From an uncultured Bacteroidota bacterium (GTDB lineage Bacteria > Bacteroidota > Bacteroidia > Bacteroidales > UBA12481), in assembly GCA_903851365.1 (NCBI GenBank), contig CAINOB010000125.1, positions 1 through 64,000 of the forward strand: a stretch of DNA of 64,000 nucleotides, given 5' to 3'. A model generated the notes under the pieces. The model saw only the letters and a program-made list of their open reading frames with translations, was not told the origin of the DNA and did not search any database. Made by a program: the position numbers and the translations under genes. Below are positions 42,296 to 53,850 of this stretch, in pieces; the stretch's first letter is position 1; each line of letters begins with the position of its first letter.

Positions 42296-45200
42296 ATGGA
42301 AGAATTGACCCACCTAAACCTGCCAAACACTGATTTCGGCGAAGCGGAATTTAAATTCCTCATGCAGCGACGGATAAACAAAGTATTGATTATCTGCAGT
42401 AATTATGATTTTTTCATGTTGGAGGAGGACGGCAGGATAGATGAACAGATTTTTAATGAGTATGTGTCATTAAATCTTCGATATCCGCCAATTTTCATAC
42501 AGGCAAATACAGCCCGCAAAGCTTTCGACCACCTTGATAGGGAGCACATTGATCTTGTTATAACGATGCTTAGTGTCGGCGAGATGGACCCATTTGAATT
42601 ATCCAAAAAGATCAAGAGCGAATATCCACATATTCCTATTGTCGTTTTGACTCATTTCAGCCGTGAGGTTTCCATCAAACTTGAGAAGGAGGATCTCAGT
42701 GCTATTGATTATGTTTTTTCATGGTTAGGAAATGCGGACCTCTTGCTGGCAATTATCAAGTTAATTGAGGATAGGATGAACCTCGTTTATGATGTAAATG
42801 AGGTTGGTGTGCAAACCATAATTCTGGTGGAGGATTCCGTCAGGTACTATTCTTCGTTTTTACCTGCCATTTATAAAATCGTATTTAAACAATCCAAATC
42901 TTTCATGCAGGAAGGATTGAATGAGCACCGGAAGATGCTCAGGATGCGAGGACGTCCCAAGATACTGCTGGCAACCAATTATGAGGCTGCCATTGATCTT
43001 TTCAATAAATATCGCGAAAGTACCCTGGGGATTATTTCGGATATTTCCTATAAGAGGCAAGGGAAAAAAGATCAGATAGCCGGCTTGAAGTTTTGCAAAA
43101 CCGTAAGGGAAGTTGATCCTTATGTTCCGTTTTTATTGCAATCTTCAGAATTGAGCAACCAGGCGCCGGCAACCGAGTTGAATGCAAGTTTCCTCCATAA
43201 ATACTCCAAGACTCTGGAAATTGAGCTCAGGAATTTTATGGTCAGATACATGAACTTCGGTGATTTTATTTTCCGTGATCCTGAGACGCGGGAGGAAATT
43301 GCCCGGGCTTCGAACCTGAAGGAGATGCAGGATATTATTCTTAAGGTCCCAATTTATTCAATTAAGTATCATTTCAATAACAATGATTTCTCAAAGTGGC
43401 TCAATGCCAGGGCTTTTTTTCAGATCGGCCGCCACCTTAAACATAAAACGCTTGAAGATTTCGGGAGTGTAGAGGCAGGCAGAAAATATATATTTGATAT
43501 TATCGCCAACTACAGATTATCCAAGGCCAGGGGAGTTATCTCCACGTTCGACCGGACCCGCTTTGATGACTACATGCTATTTTCCAGGATAGGTGAAGGT
43601 TCTTTGGGTGGCAAGGCTCGAGGACTCGCATTTATAGATTCATTTATAAAAAATCACGATCTGGCGAACCAATGGGAAGGTGTTTTGGTTACCATTCCCA
43701 GGACAGTAGTCATCTCGACCGAGGTTTTTGAGGAGTACATGGATCTTAATAACCTTTGGAAGATTGCGACGTCAAATCTGAATGATGAACAGATACTGCA
43801 AAGTTTTATCAGCGCAACATTACCAGTCAGGATTTACAAGGATCTCGACGCTTTTGCCAGAGTGGTCAGGAACCCAATCGCAATACGGTCGTCAAGTTTG
43901 TTGGAGGATAGTCATTATCAGCCATTTGCTGGTATCTATTCCACCTTTATGTTGCCAAAGGTGGATTCTGATAAGCAAAAGATGGTTTATATGATTGCCG
44001 ATGCCATAAAAGCGGTCTATGCTTCCGTATATTTTAAAAGTTCAAAAACTTATCTGGCAGCTACTCAAAATATTATCGATGCCGAAAGGATGGCTATCAT
44101 TTTGCAGGAGGTGTGCGGTAATAAATATGGGAACCGTTTTTATCCAACAATTTCCGGAGTAGCGCGGTCGATCAATTTCTATCCAGTTGGTTTAGAAAAG
44201 CCTGAAGATGGAATTGCTAATATAGCTTTCGGACTTGGTAAATTAATTGTGGAGGGAGGTGCCGGCCTGAGATTCTCTCCAAAATATCCAACCAAGGTTT
44301 TACAATTATCGTCGGCCGATAGCACACTGAAGGAGACTCAAAGGGAATTTTATGCACTGGATCTGGATGCAGAGCATTTTTATCCTTCGGTAGACGATGG
44401 TGTCAATATATCAAAAATGAAGATCCGTGATGCTTTGTCAGATTCGTCGTTACCATTTGTGGCATCGACCTTTGACATGGAGAATCACATTATCCGGGAT
44501 AATTTTGTTTACAGCGGGCGTAAGGTCATAACCTTCAACAATATTCTCAAACATAATACTTTTCCATTGGCGGATATTCTGAGAACCCTGATGAAGATTG
44601 GTGAAACAGAAATGAATAATCCGATTGAAATGGAGTTTGCTGTAAACCTGGATGTTCCTCCTGGATCGCCAAAGATTTTCAATTTCCTGCAGATTCGGCC
44701 AGTTGTTGAAAATTCAGATGAATTAAGTTTTCGGTTGGAGCAGGTAGAGGAGAAGAACACCATAATTTACTCTGTTTCAGCTCTTGGTAACGGACTGATT
44801 AAGAATATTCGAGATTTTGTTTATGTGAAACCTGAGTGTTTCCGGGCTGCGGACAGTCACGTTATTGCCAATCGGATTGAGGCGCTGAACGACCGCTTTA
44901 TCAAACAGGGAGGTAATTATGTTCTGGTTGGTCCTGGTCGAGGGGCTCGAGCGATCCCTGGTTGGGTATTCCGGTTAAGTGGCCGCAGATTTCAGCTGCC
45001 CGGGTTATAGTTGAATCAGGGCTTCCGGATTATCGGATTGATCCGAGCCAGGGTACCCATTTCTTTCAGAACCTGACCTCCTTCAGAGTAGGGTATCTGA
45101 CGGTAAATCCTTATTTGAACGATGGTCATTATGATCTTGACTTCCTAGCGGGGGTTGATAGCTTTTATGAGGATGAATTTCTCAGGCATGTGCAGTTTGA

Positions 45201-45309
45201 GGAGCCTCTTCATATCAAGATTGACGGGTCGCAGAACCGTGGAGTTATTTATAAGCCGGGATTCGGGGGACGAGGCCAAGCTAATCCACCGTTACCGGAG
45301 CAGCGATGA
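42296..45309 (+). CDS. Second receiver-like + PEP/pyruvate-binding protein (tandem paralog), frameshifted near 44941
   Basis: IGEGSLGGKARGLAFIDSFI; IAIRSSSLLEDSHYQPFAGIYSTFMLPK; frame changes at GGTCGAGGGGCTCG and the family C-terminus LGIPVKWPQISAARVIVESGLPDYRIDPSQGTHFFQNLT continues to 45309. Confidence 0.83.
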
Positions 45310-45382
45310 TTTAATGGTGGAAACTTGAGTTAAATCATATGAATTCCTGATAAAAACTAGGTGATTAAATCATTGGTAAGAA

Positions 45383-45390
45383 TAACTTTG
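45383..45390 (+). promoter_or_regulatory. Bacteroidetes -7 promoter element upstream of gdhA
   Basis: TAACTTTG (TAnnTTTG). Confidence 0.5.
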
Positions 45391-45405
45391 CTACCAGTAT
45401 TATAA

Positions 45406-46758
<1,353 letters not shown>

Positions 46759-46778
46759 TAGAAAGCGGATCTAAAAAA

Positions 46779-46848
46779 TAAAGCTGCCAACCTGATGAAG
46801 AGTTGGCAGCTTTATTTATAGCTGACGGCTTTAATAAAGCTGTCAGCT
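46779..46848. terminator. Two back-to-back hairpins between convergent gdhA and fabD
   Basis: AAGCTGCCAAC/GTTGGCAGCTT (46781-46812) and AGCTGACGGCTTT AAT AAAGCTGTCAGCT (46820-46848). Confidence 0.8.
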
Positions 46849-47730
46849 TTGAGATGCACTAAGAGTCTCAATGCTTCTGTCGACCTTTTTTATTAGTCCT
46901 TGTAAAACGTTTCCTGGTCCGACTTCTGTAAATTGAGTTGCTCCGTCGGCAATCATATTCTGAGCAGTCTGGGTCCAGCGTACCGGGCTCGTCAACTGTG
47001 CTACCAAATTCTTTCTGATGGTTGTGGGATCAGAGGCAGGCATAGCATCAACATTTTGATAAATCGGACATACCGGTGGAACAATAGGCGCATCTTCAAT
47101 AGCTTTTGCCAGTTCGGCTCGCGCAGGCTCCATCAATGGGGAATGAAATGCACCACCAACGGAGAGTTTCAATGCCCTTTTTGCTCCTAGCTCCTGCAGT
47201 CGCGCTATCGCCAGATCAATTCCCTGATGTGATCCGGAGATCACGATTTGGCCCACAGTATTGTAATTTGCGGGAACAACAACTTCATCTATTTCCTGGC
47301 AAACTTTTTCTACCACTTCATTCTCTACTCCCAGAATTGCCGCCATGGTTGAAGGATTCAATTCGCAAGCTTTTTGCATGGCGAGCGCCCTTTTGGATAC
47401 CAGGATAAGTCCATCTTCAAAACTCAAAGCTCCGGCAGCGGTTAAGGCCGAAAATTCACCCAAGCTATGTCCGGCAACCATATCAGGCTGAAAACCATCG
47501 CCCATGACTTTTGCCAGAATGACTGAGTGAAGGAAAATGGCAGGTTGGGTCACCTTTGTCTGGCGGAGATCTTCTTCTGTCCCGTTAAACATAATTTCAG
47601 TAATGCCGAAACCAAGTATTTCATCTGCTTTTTTGAAAAGGATTCTGGCAATTTCAGATTGATCAAAAAGATCTTTCCCCATACCGGGAAATTGTGCTCC
47701 CTGACCGGGAAAAACATAAGCTTTCTTCAT
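46843..47730 (-). CDS. fabD: Malonyl-CoA:ACP transacylase
   Basis: KKAYVFPGQGAQFPGMGKDL; MVAGHSLGEFSALTAAGAL; GGAFHSPLMEPA. Confidence 0.96.
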   Translation of the reverse strand: MKKAYVFPGQGAQFPGMGKDLFDQSEIARILFKKADEILGFGITEIMFNGTEEDLRQTKVTQPAIFLHSVILAKVMGDGFQPDMVAGHSLGEFSALTAAGALSFEDGLILVSKRALAMQKACELNPSTMAAILGVENEVVEKVCQEIDEVVVPANYNTVGQIVISGSHQGIDLAIARLQELGAKRALKLSVGGAFHSPLMEPARAELAKAIEDAPIVPPVCPIYQNVDAMPASDPTTIRKNLVAQLTSPVRWTQTAQNMIADGATQFTEVGPGNVLQGLIKKVDRSIETLSASQS

Positions 47731-47739
47731 ATTTTAATT

Positions 47740-48366
47740 TTAATGGAGACGTGCTGTTATCAAATGGATAAATTCCTCACGTGTTGCTGTGCGCAGAAAA
47801 GCTCCAGTGAAATCAGATGTTGTTGTCACTGAATTCTGTTTCTGGATTCCACGCATTTGCATGCACATATGCTGAGCTTCAATAACAACAGCTACGCCCA
47901 GGGGTTGTAATGTATCCTGAATGCAATCCCTGATCTGGGTGGTTAGTCGTTCCTGTACCTGAAGCCGGCGTGCATAGGCATCAACAACCCGTGCGATTTT
48001 GCTCAATCCGGTAACATGGCCATTTGGAATATAGGCGACATGTGCCTTGCCAAAAAACGGGAGCAAGTGATGCTCGCACATGCTATATAGTTCTATGTTT
48101 TTAACAAGAACCATTTGTCTGTAATCCTCATGAAAAGTGGCAGATTTAAGCATTTCGACCGGATCAAGCTTATATCCGTGAGTAAAGAACTGCATTGCTT
48201 TGGATACCCGCAGAGGGGTTTTTAGCAGTCCCTCGCGAGCGGAATCTTCACCCAGAAGGTCAAGAATCCGACGATAATGCTGCGAAAGTTCCTCGGTTTT
48301 TTCGTCGTCATATCTTTCGATTTTCTGATAACCATTACCGTCATTCTCGTACAGATTGAAATCCAT
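47740..48366 (-). CDS. folE: GTP cyclohydrolase I
   Basis: [54 protein letters not shown]; internal start at 48366. Confidence 0.95.
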   Translation of the reverse strand: MDFNLYENDGNGYQKIERYDDEKTEELSQHYRRILDLLGEDSAREGLLKTPLRVSKAMQFFTHGYKLDPVEMLKSATFHEDYRQMVLVKNIELYSMCEHHLLPFFGKAHVAYIPNGHVTGLSKIARVVDAYARRLQVQERLTTQIRDCIQDTLQPLGVAVVIEAQHMCMQMRGIQKQNSVTTTSDFTGAFLRTATREEFIHLITARLH

Positions 48367-48454
48367 TTTATAAGTATTTGATAGAATGTTAGGACAAAGA
48401 AAGAACAAATTTTGTTTAGAAAGCTTAACTTCGGGCATCATTCCTGATCCAGAC

Positions 48455-49108
48455 ATGAGTCAATTAATTGTTATACCAACTTTATCAGAAGCATTGCCGT
48501 TGATTCGCTCAGCTGGATTTTCTCAATCCGACGATCCTCTCATCTATCAAAAAAATGACAGCGATTGGAAATTAATGATTGCAGGAATTGCCACAGTTCC
48601 CGTTTTATATAACCTGACCAGGCATTTATCGGCCAACCGATATGACAGGGTGATTCATGCTGGGATAGCAGGCAGTTATTTTCTTCCCTTACAGCCGGGC
48701 GAAGCGGTTCAAGTTGTCCGGGATACCTTTGTTGATGTTGGAATTGACCATGGAGGGATTTTTAGATGGATTTTTCACGAGAATCTTTGGAATCCTGATG
48801 AGAAACCTTTCCGTAATGGCTGGATGGAAGTTGAGGAGGATAAAACACTCCATTTGGAATCAGTGAACGGGATCACAGTTGATCTGGTTACTGCAGGTCC
48901 GGAACGAAAAGCTCGCCTCGCTGAACGATTCAATCCTCAAATTGAGAGTATGGAAGGTGCGGCTGTTTTTTATGTTTGTAAAATGGAGAATATTCCAGTA
49001 ATCCAGATCCGTGCAATCTCAAATTATGTTGGAGTTCGGGATAGGTTTAGCTGGAAAACCGAAGAAGCAATAGAAGCGATAACAAAAGTAATTTCTGGTT
49101 TATTATGA
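48455..49108 (+). CDS. mqnB: Futalosine hydrolase
   Basis: [46 protein letters not shown]; adjacent to mqnD. Confidence 0.88.
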   Translation: MSQLIVIPTLSEALPLIRSAGFSQSDDPLIYQKNDSDWKLMIAGIATVPVLYNLTRHLSANRYDRVIHAGIAGSYFLPLQPGEAVQVVRDTFVDVGIDHGGIFRWIFHENLWNPDEKPFRNGWMEVEEDKTLHLESVNGITVDLVTAGPERKARLAERFNPQIESMEGAAVFYVCKMENIPVIQIRAISNYVGVRDRFSWKTEEAIEAITKVISGLL

Positions 49109-49935
49109 AGATAAGTCTTGGTTTTAGTACCTGTCCTAATGATACATTTATTTTTGACGCACTGGTCAATGGGAAGATCGATAGCGAAGGCCTGGAATTT
49201 GAGCCATACCTCACGGATGTTGAGGACCTTAATTTGTTAGCTTTCAAAGGAGAACTCGATGTTACCAAGATTTCCTATCATGCGTGGCTTCATGTATGGA
49301 AAATGTATCGTATCCTTGATTCGGGAAGTGCCCTGGGAAAAGGGAGCGGGCCTGTACTAGTAGCTAAAAACCAATGTCTGGATCCCCGGTATCTGAGCCT
49401 GACAGTTGCCATTCCAGGGGAATATACAACTGCTAATATGCTTCTTCGGATGGCTTATCCCAATATCAAGGAGAAGAAAATATTTGTTTTTTCAGATATA
49501 GAACAGGCAGTTCTCGATGGTCAGGCTGATGCTGGTCTCCTAATCCATGAAAATCGTTTTACCTATGAGAAGAAGGGATTGGTTTTGCTTAGGGATCTGG
49601 GGCAATTTTGGGAGGAAACGGCTAAGGCTCCTATCCCACTTGGCGGGATCATGGTACATCGAAGGCTTCCAAAAGAAGTGATTGAGAAAATTAATCGTCT
49701 TGTTCGGAAGAGCCTTGAGTACGCTTTTCAGTATCCCGAAGGTACGGTTGGATACATGAAGAAATTTGCACAATCAATGGAACAGGATGTTCTCGAAGCT
49801 CATTTAAAAACTTTCGTGAATGAATATAGCCTTGAGCTCGGAGTTGAAGGTAAAAGGGCTATTCAGATATTAATTGACAAATCGACTGAAGCTGGTTTAA
49901 TTAATGATGTCCCTGAGGATTATTTTGTAATCTAA
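49105..49935 (+). CDS. mqnD: 1,4-dihydroxy-6-naphthoate synthase
   Basis: LGFSTCPNDTFIFDALVNGKID; ADAGLLIHENRFTYEKKGL; PIPLGGIMVHRRL. Confidence 0.93.
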   Translation: MKISLGFSTCPNDTFIFDALVNGKIDSEGLEFEPYLTDVEDLNLLAFKGELDVTKISYHAWLHVWKMYRILDSGSALGKGSGPVLVAKNQCLDPRYLSLTVAIPGEYTTANMLLRMAYPNIKEKKIFVFSDIEQAVLDGQADAGLLIHENRFTYEKKGLVLLRDLGQFWEETAKAPIPLGGIMVHRRLPKEVIEKINRLVRKSLEYAFQYPEGTVGYMKKFAQSMEQDVLEAHLKTFVNEYSLELGVEGKRAIQILIDKSTEAGLINDVPEDYFVI

Positions 49936-49944
49936 AATCAGGGA

Positions 49945-52167
49945 ATGGGGAAAAGAACAAACTATGATCCATATGATCATTTCATTATCAGGGCACCACT
50001 TTTCCCGATAGAATTGTTATATGCCGTACCGAATTTACCTGAAGAGTTATTTCACTGGTTGAAATTATTTTGGCAGGATCCCCTGGTTCGTGAATGCATT
50101 TTGCTTGGTAGCTTTGATTTCAGTCAACTAGTTGATAGAGAGTTCGATTCTAGTCGCTCATCCATTCCTGAAACGGGGCTTTTATTGTCATTATTACGTT
50201 ATTTATGCAGATTTTCTTCCCGATGTACCCCTTTTGGAACATTTGCTGGTTTTGCCACCGGAACTTTAGGGGAAGCGACTTCCATAAGATTGAATTCCCG
50301 CAAAGACCATGAACTCCATGCACGACCAGATATGGAGTATTTGATGATGATTGCCCGTTTCCTGCAAACTGATAAAAAAATCAGTGAAAAGCTTCTTTAC
50401 AAAGGAAATACTTCACTCTATCGGGTCGGGGCAAGATGGCATTATGTTGAAGTCAGAATACTGGAAGGTAAACACAAAAAATCCTATGACATTATTACAA
50501 TAAATGATAATGGCGTTATCGGGAAGTTGCTGGAATTCTGTGTTCAGGGAAAGCTACTCGGGGAGATAACTGATTATCTTCAGTCAGGTGGCTGGGAAGA
50601 AAAGGAAGTTATTGATTTTGTTGGTCAGCTTGTTGAGTCGCAGGTCCTTGTTTCATCTTTGGAACCTGTTATTTGTGGCCCGGAGTACCTCCAGTGTTTA
50701 ACTGCTTTGCTTGGCCCCGAAATTGAAAATAATGATACGGTAAAGGCTCTGGTCAAACTCCAGGATATTTTTGACAGCATAAATAAACCTGGGACTGTTT
50801 TGATCAATCTTCCCAAGCTGGATTCCCTGGTTAACCAGATCCCGGTGAAACTAAATCGAAATCACCTGATTCAGGTTGATATGAGATTGGTTAGCAGTTC
50901 CTTATCTATTGATTCTAAAATCACCGGTGAAGTGTTATTGGGACTGAGAATAATGAAAGCGCTATCTGCCGGACGCAAGACCGATGTTTTAAAGGGATTC
51001 AGAGATGCTTTCATTAAACGTTATGGAGACCGCAAGATTTTGCTTGTTAAAGCCTTAGATCCGGAGACTGGAATTGGTCTTGATGGTAAGGCTGAAGGTT
51101 ACTGGACTGATCCGGTTCCTTGGATAGATGATCTGGCCTGGGGACCCTCGATTTCAGTAATTACAGTTGGAAGTGATCCTGGCAAAAGTTGGCTTTCAGG
51201 TAAATTATATCAGGTAATCCGTGATAATGAGCTTTATTTTAATCTTGATGCATCGGACCTTAAGTCTATCGATATACATGCCGGAGTTTGGCCAAGTCAA
51301 CTAACTGCTATGGTAGAACTATTCGAAACCGGAATTTCTGGAGAGTTGAATATTCACCTGTTATCAGCATATTCAGGCAACCCGGCGTTTCTTTTGGGCA
51401 GGTTTGGCTTTGCAGATCCAAATTCCCCCCGGGATTGGATCACAACATTGATTGAAGACGAAGCATCGAGCGATCCAGATACAATATTTGCAGAGGTGGT
51501 TCACCTTCCTGAGGATAGAACTGGCAATGTGCTGCAACGACCCGCTTTTCATGATTATGAAATTCCATATTTGGCGAATTCTTATAAACAACTTGATTAT
51601 CAAATACCTGTAACTGATTTGCTTATATCGGTGGAGAACGACAAAATGGTGCTAAGCTCGGCAACCTCGGGGAAAAGGATTCATCCAAAAATGACAAATG
51701 CTTATAATCATCAATTAGGACATCTTTCGATGTATAAATTTCTACATCGGATTAGTTATCAGGACTTTGATGGTGAATTTAGTCCGGATTGGGGTGATGT
51801 GGCCTATCATGCTTCATTTATCCCGGGAATCAGGTTCAAGAACCTCATCTTATCTGCACCCGTCTGGTTGGTAAAGTGCGAAGAGATTTCAAAATGGTTT
51901 CATACCAGCAGTCGGGAGATCGATTTACCAGAACTGCTCATCTGGAAAAATAATAGACTAATGCCAGACGAAATGCTTTGGATGGCTTCAGATCAGGAAC
52001 TTTACTTTAACTGGACTAATAAGAACCTGATTATGGCACTTTGGGAAAGCATTCACGGTCTCAAAACAGTAAAAATGCGGCCCTTTTATTTTCCGAAAGG
52101 TTCTCCGGTAAAAAGCGCTGAAGGATCTTATGCAAATCAAATCGTTTTTTGCTACAAGAAATCATGA
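49945..52167 (+). CDS. Lantibiotic dehydratase (LanB N-terminal, tRNA-Glu-dependent glutamylation-type domain)
   Basis: LSLLRYLCRFSSRCTPFGTFAGFATG; RPDMEYLMMIARFLQ; HPKMTNAYNHQLGHLSMYKFLHRISYQD; stop overlaps the next ATG (ATGA). Confidence 0.85.
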   Translation: MGKRTNYDPYDHFIIRAPLFPIELLYAVPNLPEELFHWLKLFWQDPLVRECILLGSFDFSQLVDREFDSSRSSIPETGLLLSLLRYLCRFSSRCTPFGTFAGFATGTLGEATSIRLNSRKDHELHARPDMEYLMMIARFLQTDKKISEKLLYKGNTSLYRVGARWHYVEVRILEGKHKKSYDIITINDNGVIGKLLEFCVQGKLLGEITDYLQSGGWEEKEVIDFVGQLVESQVLVSSLEPVICGPEYLQCLTALLGPEIENNDTVKALVKLQDIFDSINKPGTVLINLPKLDSLVNQIPVKLNRNHLIQVDMRLVSSSLSIDSKITGEVLLGLRIMKALSAGRKTDVLKGFRDAFIKRYGDRKILLVKALDPETGIGLDGKAEGYWTDPVPWIDDLAWGPSISVITVGSDPGKSWLSGKLYQVIRDNELYFNLDASDLKSIDIHAGVWPSQLTAMVELFETGISGELNIHLLSAYSGNPAFLLGRFGFADPNSPRDWITTLIEDEASSDPDTIFAEVVHLPEDRTGNVLQRPAFHDYEIPYLANSYKQLDYQIPVTDLLISVENDKMVLSSATSGKRIHPKMTNAYNHQLGHLSMYKFLHRISYQDFDGEFSPDWGDVAYHASFIPGIRFKNLILSAPVWLVKCEEISKWFHTSSREIDLPELLIWKNNRLMPDEMLWMASDQELYFNWTNKNLIMALWESIHGLKTVKMRPFYFPKGSPVKSAEGSYANQIVFCYKKS

Positions 52168-52217
52168 AGGTACCAATCAGAAAATTTCCACCAGGGAGCA
52201 AATGGCTATATATCAAG
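52164..52217 (+). pseudogene. 5' fragment of SpaB_C/thiopeptide-type biosynthesis gene, interrupted by element
   Basis: MKVPIRKFPPGSKWLYIK(IYV*) matches the N-terminus of thiopeptide-type bacteriocin biosynthesis proteins; hits a stop at 52227-52229 inside element sequence. Confidence 0.85.
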
Positions 52218-52223
52218 ATATAC
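52209..52223 (+). repeat. Left attachment site (attL) core region
   Basis: TATATCAAGATATAC; shares AAGAT core with right site. Confidence 0.75.
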
Positions 52224-52291
52224 GTATAAATTCCCCCTCTTCTAAAATTCAACTATTTTTAAGTCTGTAAATAGCTAAAATTTAAGCTATT

Positions 52292-52326
52292 AACCCTGAA
52301 TTCTTATAACGGATTCAGGGTTTTTT
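52292..52326. terminator. Intrinsic terminator just inside left end of element
   Basis: AACCCTGAAT ... ATTCAGGGTT TTTT, 10-bp perfect stem. Confidence 0.8.
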
Positions 52327-52397
52327 CGTTTCCTGTTTTGTCAGTTTTCCGAGCCTTCTGAACTTTGCAAGTAGTAATAACAATTTAAAATTACAAT

Positions 52398-52598
52398 ATG
52401 AAAAATTCAGAATTGGAAAAAGACAAACTAGAATGGGAGCAAGCCGAAAGATTGGTATTGCAACAAATCCGGAACATTAACCGAACTATGTTAGACCACG
52501 CGAAGTGGCAAGGTCCGGAAGAGTTCAAAAGGGTCAAAGCTGATGTTGAAGCGTTTCGCAAAGAATTTAAGGCTTTGCATCCAGAGGCTAAAATTTGA
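52398..52598 (+). CDS. Hypothetical small charged protein (element)
   Basis: 66 aa ORF, helical and charged; no recognised family. Confidence 0.55.
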   Translation: MKNSELEKDKLEWEQAERLVLQQIRNINRTMLDHAKWQGPEEFKRVKADVEAFRKEFKALHPEAKI

Positions 52599-52625
52599 TC
52601 TGTATTAACAAATAAAAATTATACC

Positions 52626-52988
52626 ATGAAACCAAAGAAAACTTCAAAGTTTGCGGAAATGGTTCGAAAGGGTATGTTGGAGAAAAGTCGGAAGACTTCC
52701 TTTCAGAGCAAAATCGAAAACGCAATCAATCAGGTAGAATCCATTGAGATTATTAAATGGTATCCGAAAGCGGGGGCAGTACCCCTAGCTAGGATTAAAA
52801 TTCAAGGTGAAGAATTATCGTTCATCAGGGAACGGCTCTGTCAACTCGACAATAGACGTTTTGGTGCGTCCTATGCCTTGCAGGTTAAATTTCTGACGGG
52901 TCTGACTTATCGGGATGAACTCATATGCCGGGGTTCCTTGTTTAATCGGTTTAAAGGGGCTTGCCTTCTTTACGGTCAGCTTAATTAG
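52626..52988 (+). CDS. Hypothetical protein (element)
   Basis: 120 aa ORF with downstream terminator hairpin. Confidence 0.55.
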   Translation: MKPKKTSKFAEMVRKGMLEKSRKTSFQSKIENAINQVESIEIIKWYPKAGAVPLARIKIQGEELSFIRERLCQLDNRRFGASYALQVKFLTGLTYRDELICRGSLFNRFKGACLLYGQLN

Positions 52989-52992
52989 GAAT

Positions 52993-53016
52993 AACCCCGG
53001 TTTAACCGCCGGGGTT
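52993..53016. terminator. GC-rich terminator-like hairpin
   Basis: AACCCCGG tttaaccg CCGGGGTT. Confidence 0.65.
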
Positions 53017-53263
53017 TCCCTTTCGGCATCGGGAAACACACCTATTTCTGCCGATCTATTCCGGGCGATATCTATTTACACCCCTTAAAGGTAGAGCCGG
53101 GAAAAAGGGCCTATAAATAGAAAATTATTTTCCCATCGAAATCTCAACAAAATCAACATAACTATCAGTGGCATTGCACGTTGCGAAAAATATTTATTGG
53201 TATAGTGGATGTTCGTTCCGTTAAAGGGCATTAACTTTACCCAATAGATTAAATATCAATGCA

Positions 53264-53692
53264 ATGGACTTGTTAACGGTAAAAGCGAAGAAGAATTTAA
53301 CGTGGTTGGAAATTTCCGCCCGATGCGGTATTAGCAGTACCAGTTTGTCCTTGATCGCCAGAGGGTGTGTTTATCCCAAATATCGGAACAGGCTTGCCAT
53401 CGAAAAGGCACTTGGTACGGAGATAGACTGGATCTCTACGCGTATTAGAAAACCTCTTTATTCCAAAACGATTAAAAAGGAATGTCCGGAAGATACCGTG
53501 ATTTCGGCTTTGTATGCTTTCATCAAAATTCCGGGTGACCCGGCGAACAGGTTCGCTTTTCTGTACGAATTCCTAACCAAGCTTGAAGAATATTTAACCG
53601 ATAATACTGAACGAAATGAAAAGATTAATGACAAACCAAAAGCCATCGGAAAAATTGCTCCCACCGGGGGTGGCTTTATCAGAACCCGATAA
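53264..53692 (+). CDS. HTH (XRE-like) DNA-binding protein, putative element regulator
   Basis: AKKNLTWLEISARCGISSTSLSLIARGCVYPKYRNRLAIEKALGTEIDWI. Confidence 0.65.
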   Translation: MDLLTVKAKKNLTWLEISARCGISSTSLSLIARGCVYPKYRNRLAIEKALGTEIDWISTRIRKPLYSKTIKKECPEDTVISALYAFIKIPGDPANRFAFLYEFLTKLEEYLTDNTERNEKINDKPKAIGKIAPTGGGFIRTR

Positions 53693-53831
53693 GGGAAAAG
53701 TTAAAGAATCCCAGAAGGAAGACAAACTTCTGCCAAGTTGGTTCGACACCGAACTTGCTAAGGCACTTCATGCTACCCCTGACAGGGAGATTCTATTACC
53801 ACCTTGGTTTAACGATTGCGACGATTGCTAA
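53628..53831 (+). CDS. Small protein with repeated LLPxWF-like motifs
   Basis: KLLPPG...KLLPSWFDTE...ILLPPWFNDCDDC; overlaps the end of the HTH gene in another frame. Confidence 0.4.
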   Translation: MTNQKPSEKLLPPGVALSEPDKGKVKESQKEDKLLPSWFDTELAKALHATPDREILLPPWFNDCDDC

Positions 53832-53850
53832 CAAATTAATATTTAAAGAT

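Noticed and set aside
49945-52167. LanB gene of 740 aa as itself truncated by the element
   Set aside because: Its stop overlaps the next gene's ATG (ATGA) and lies about 48 bp before the junction, so it looks like a natural split LanB; only the downstream SpaB_C gene is interrupted.
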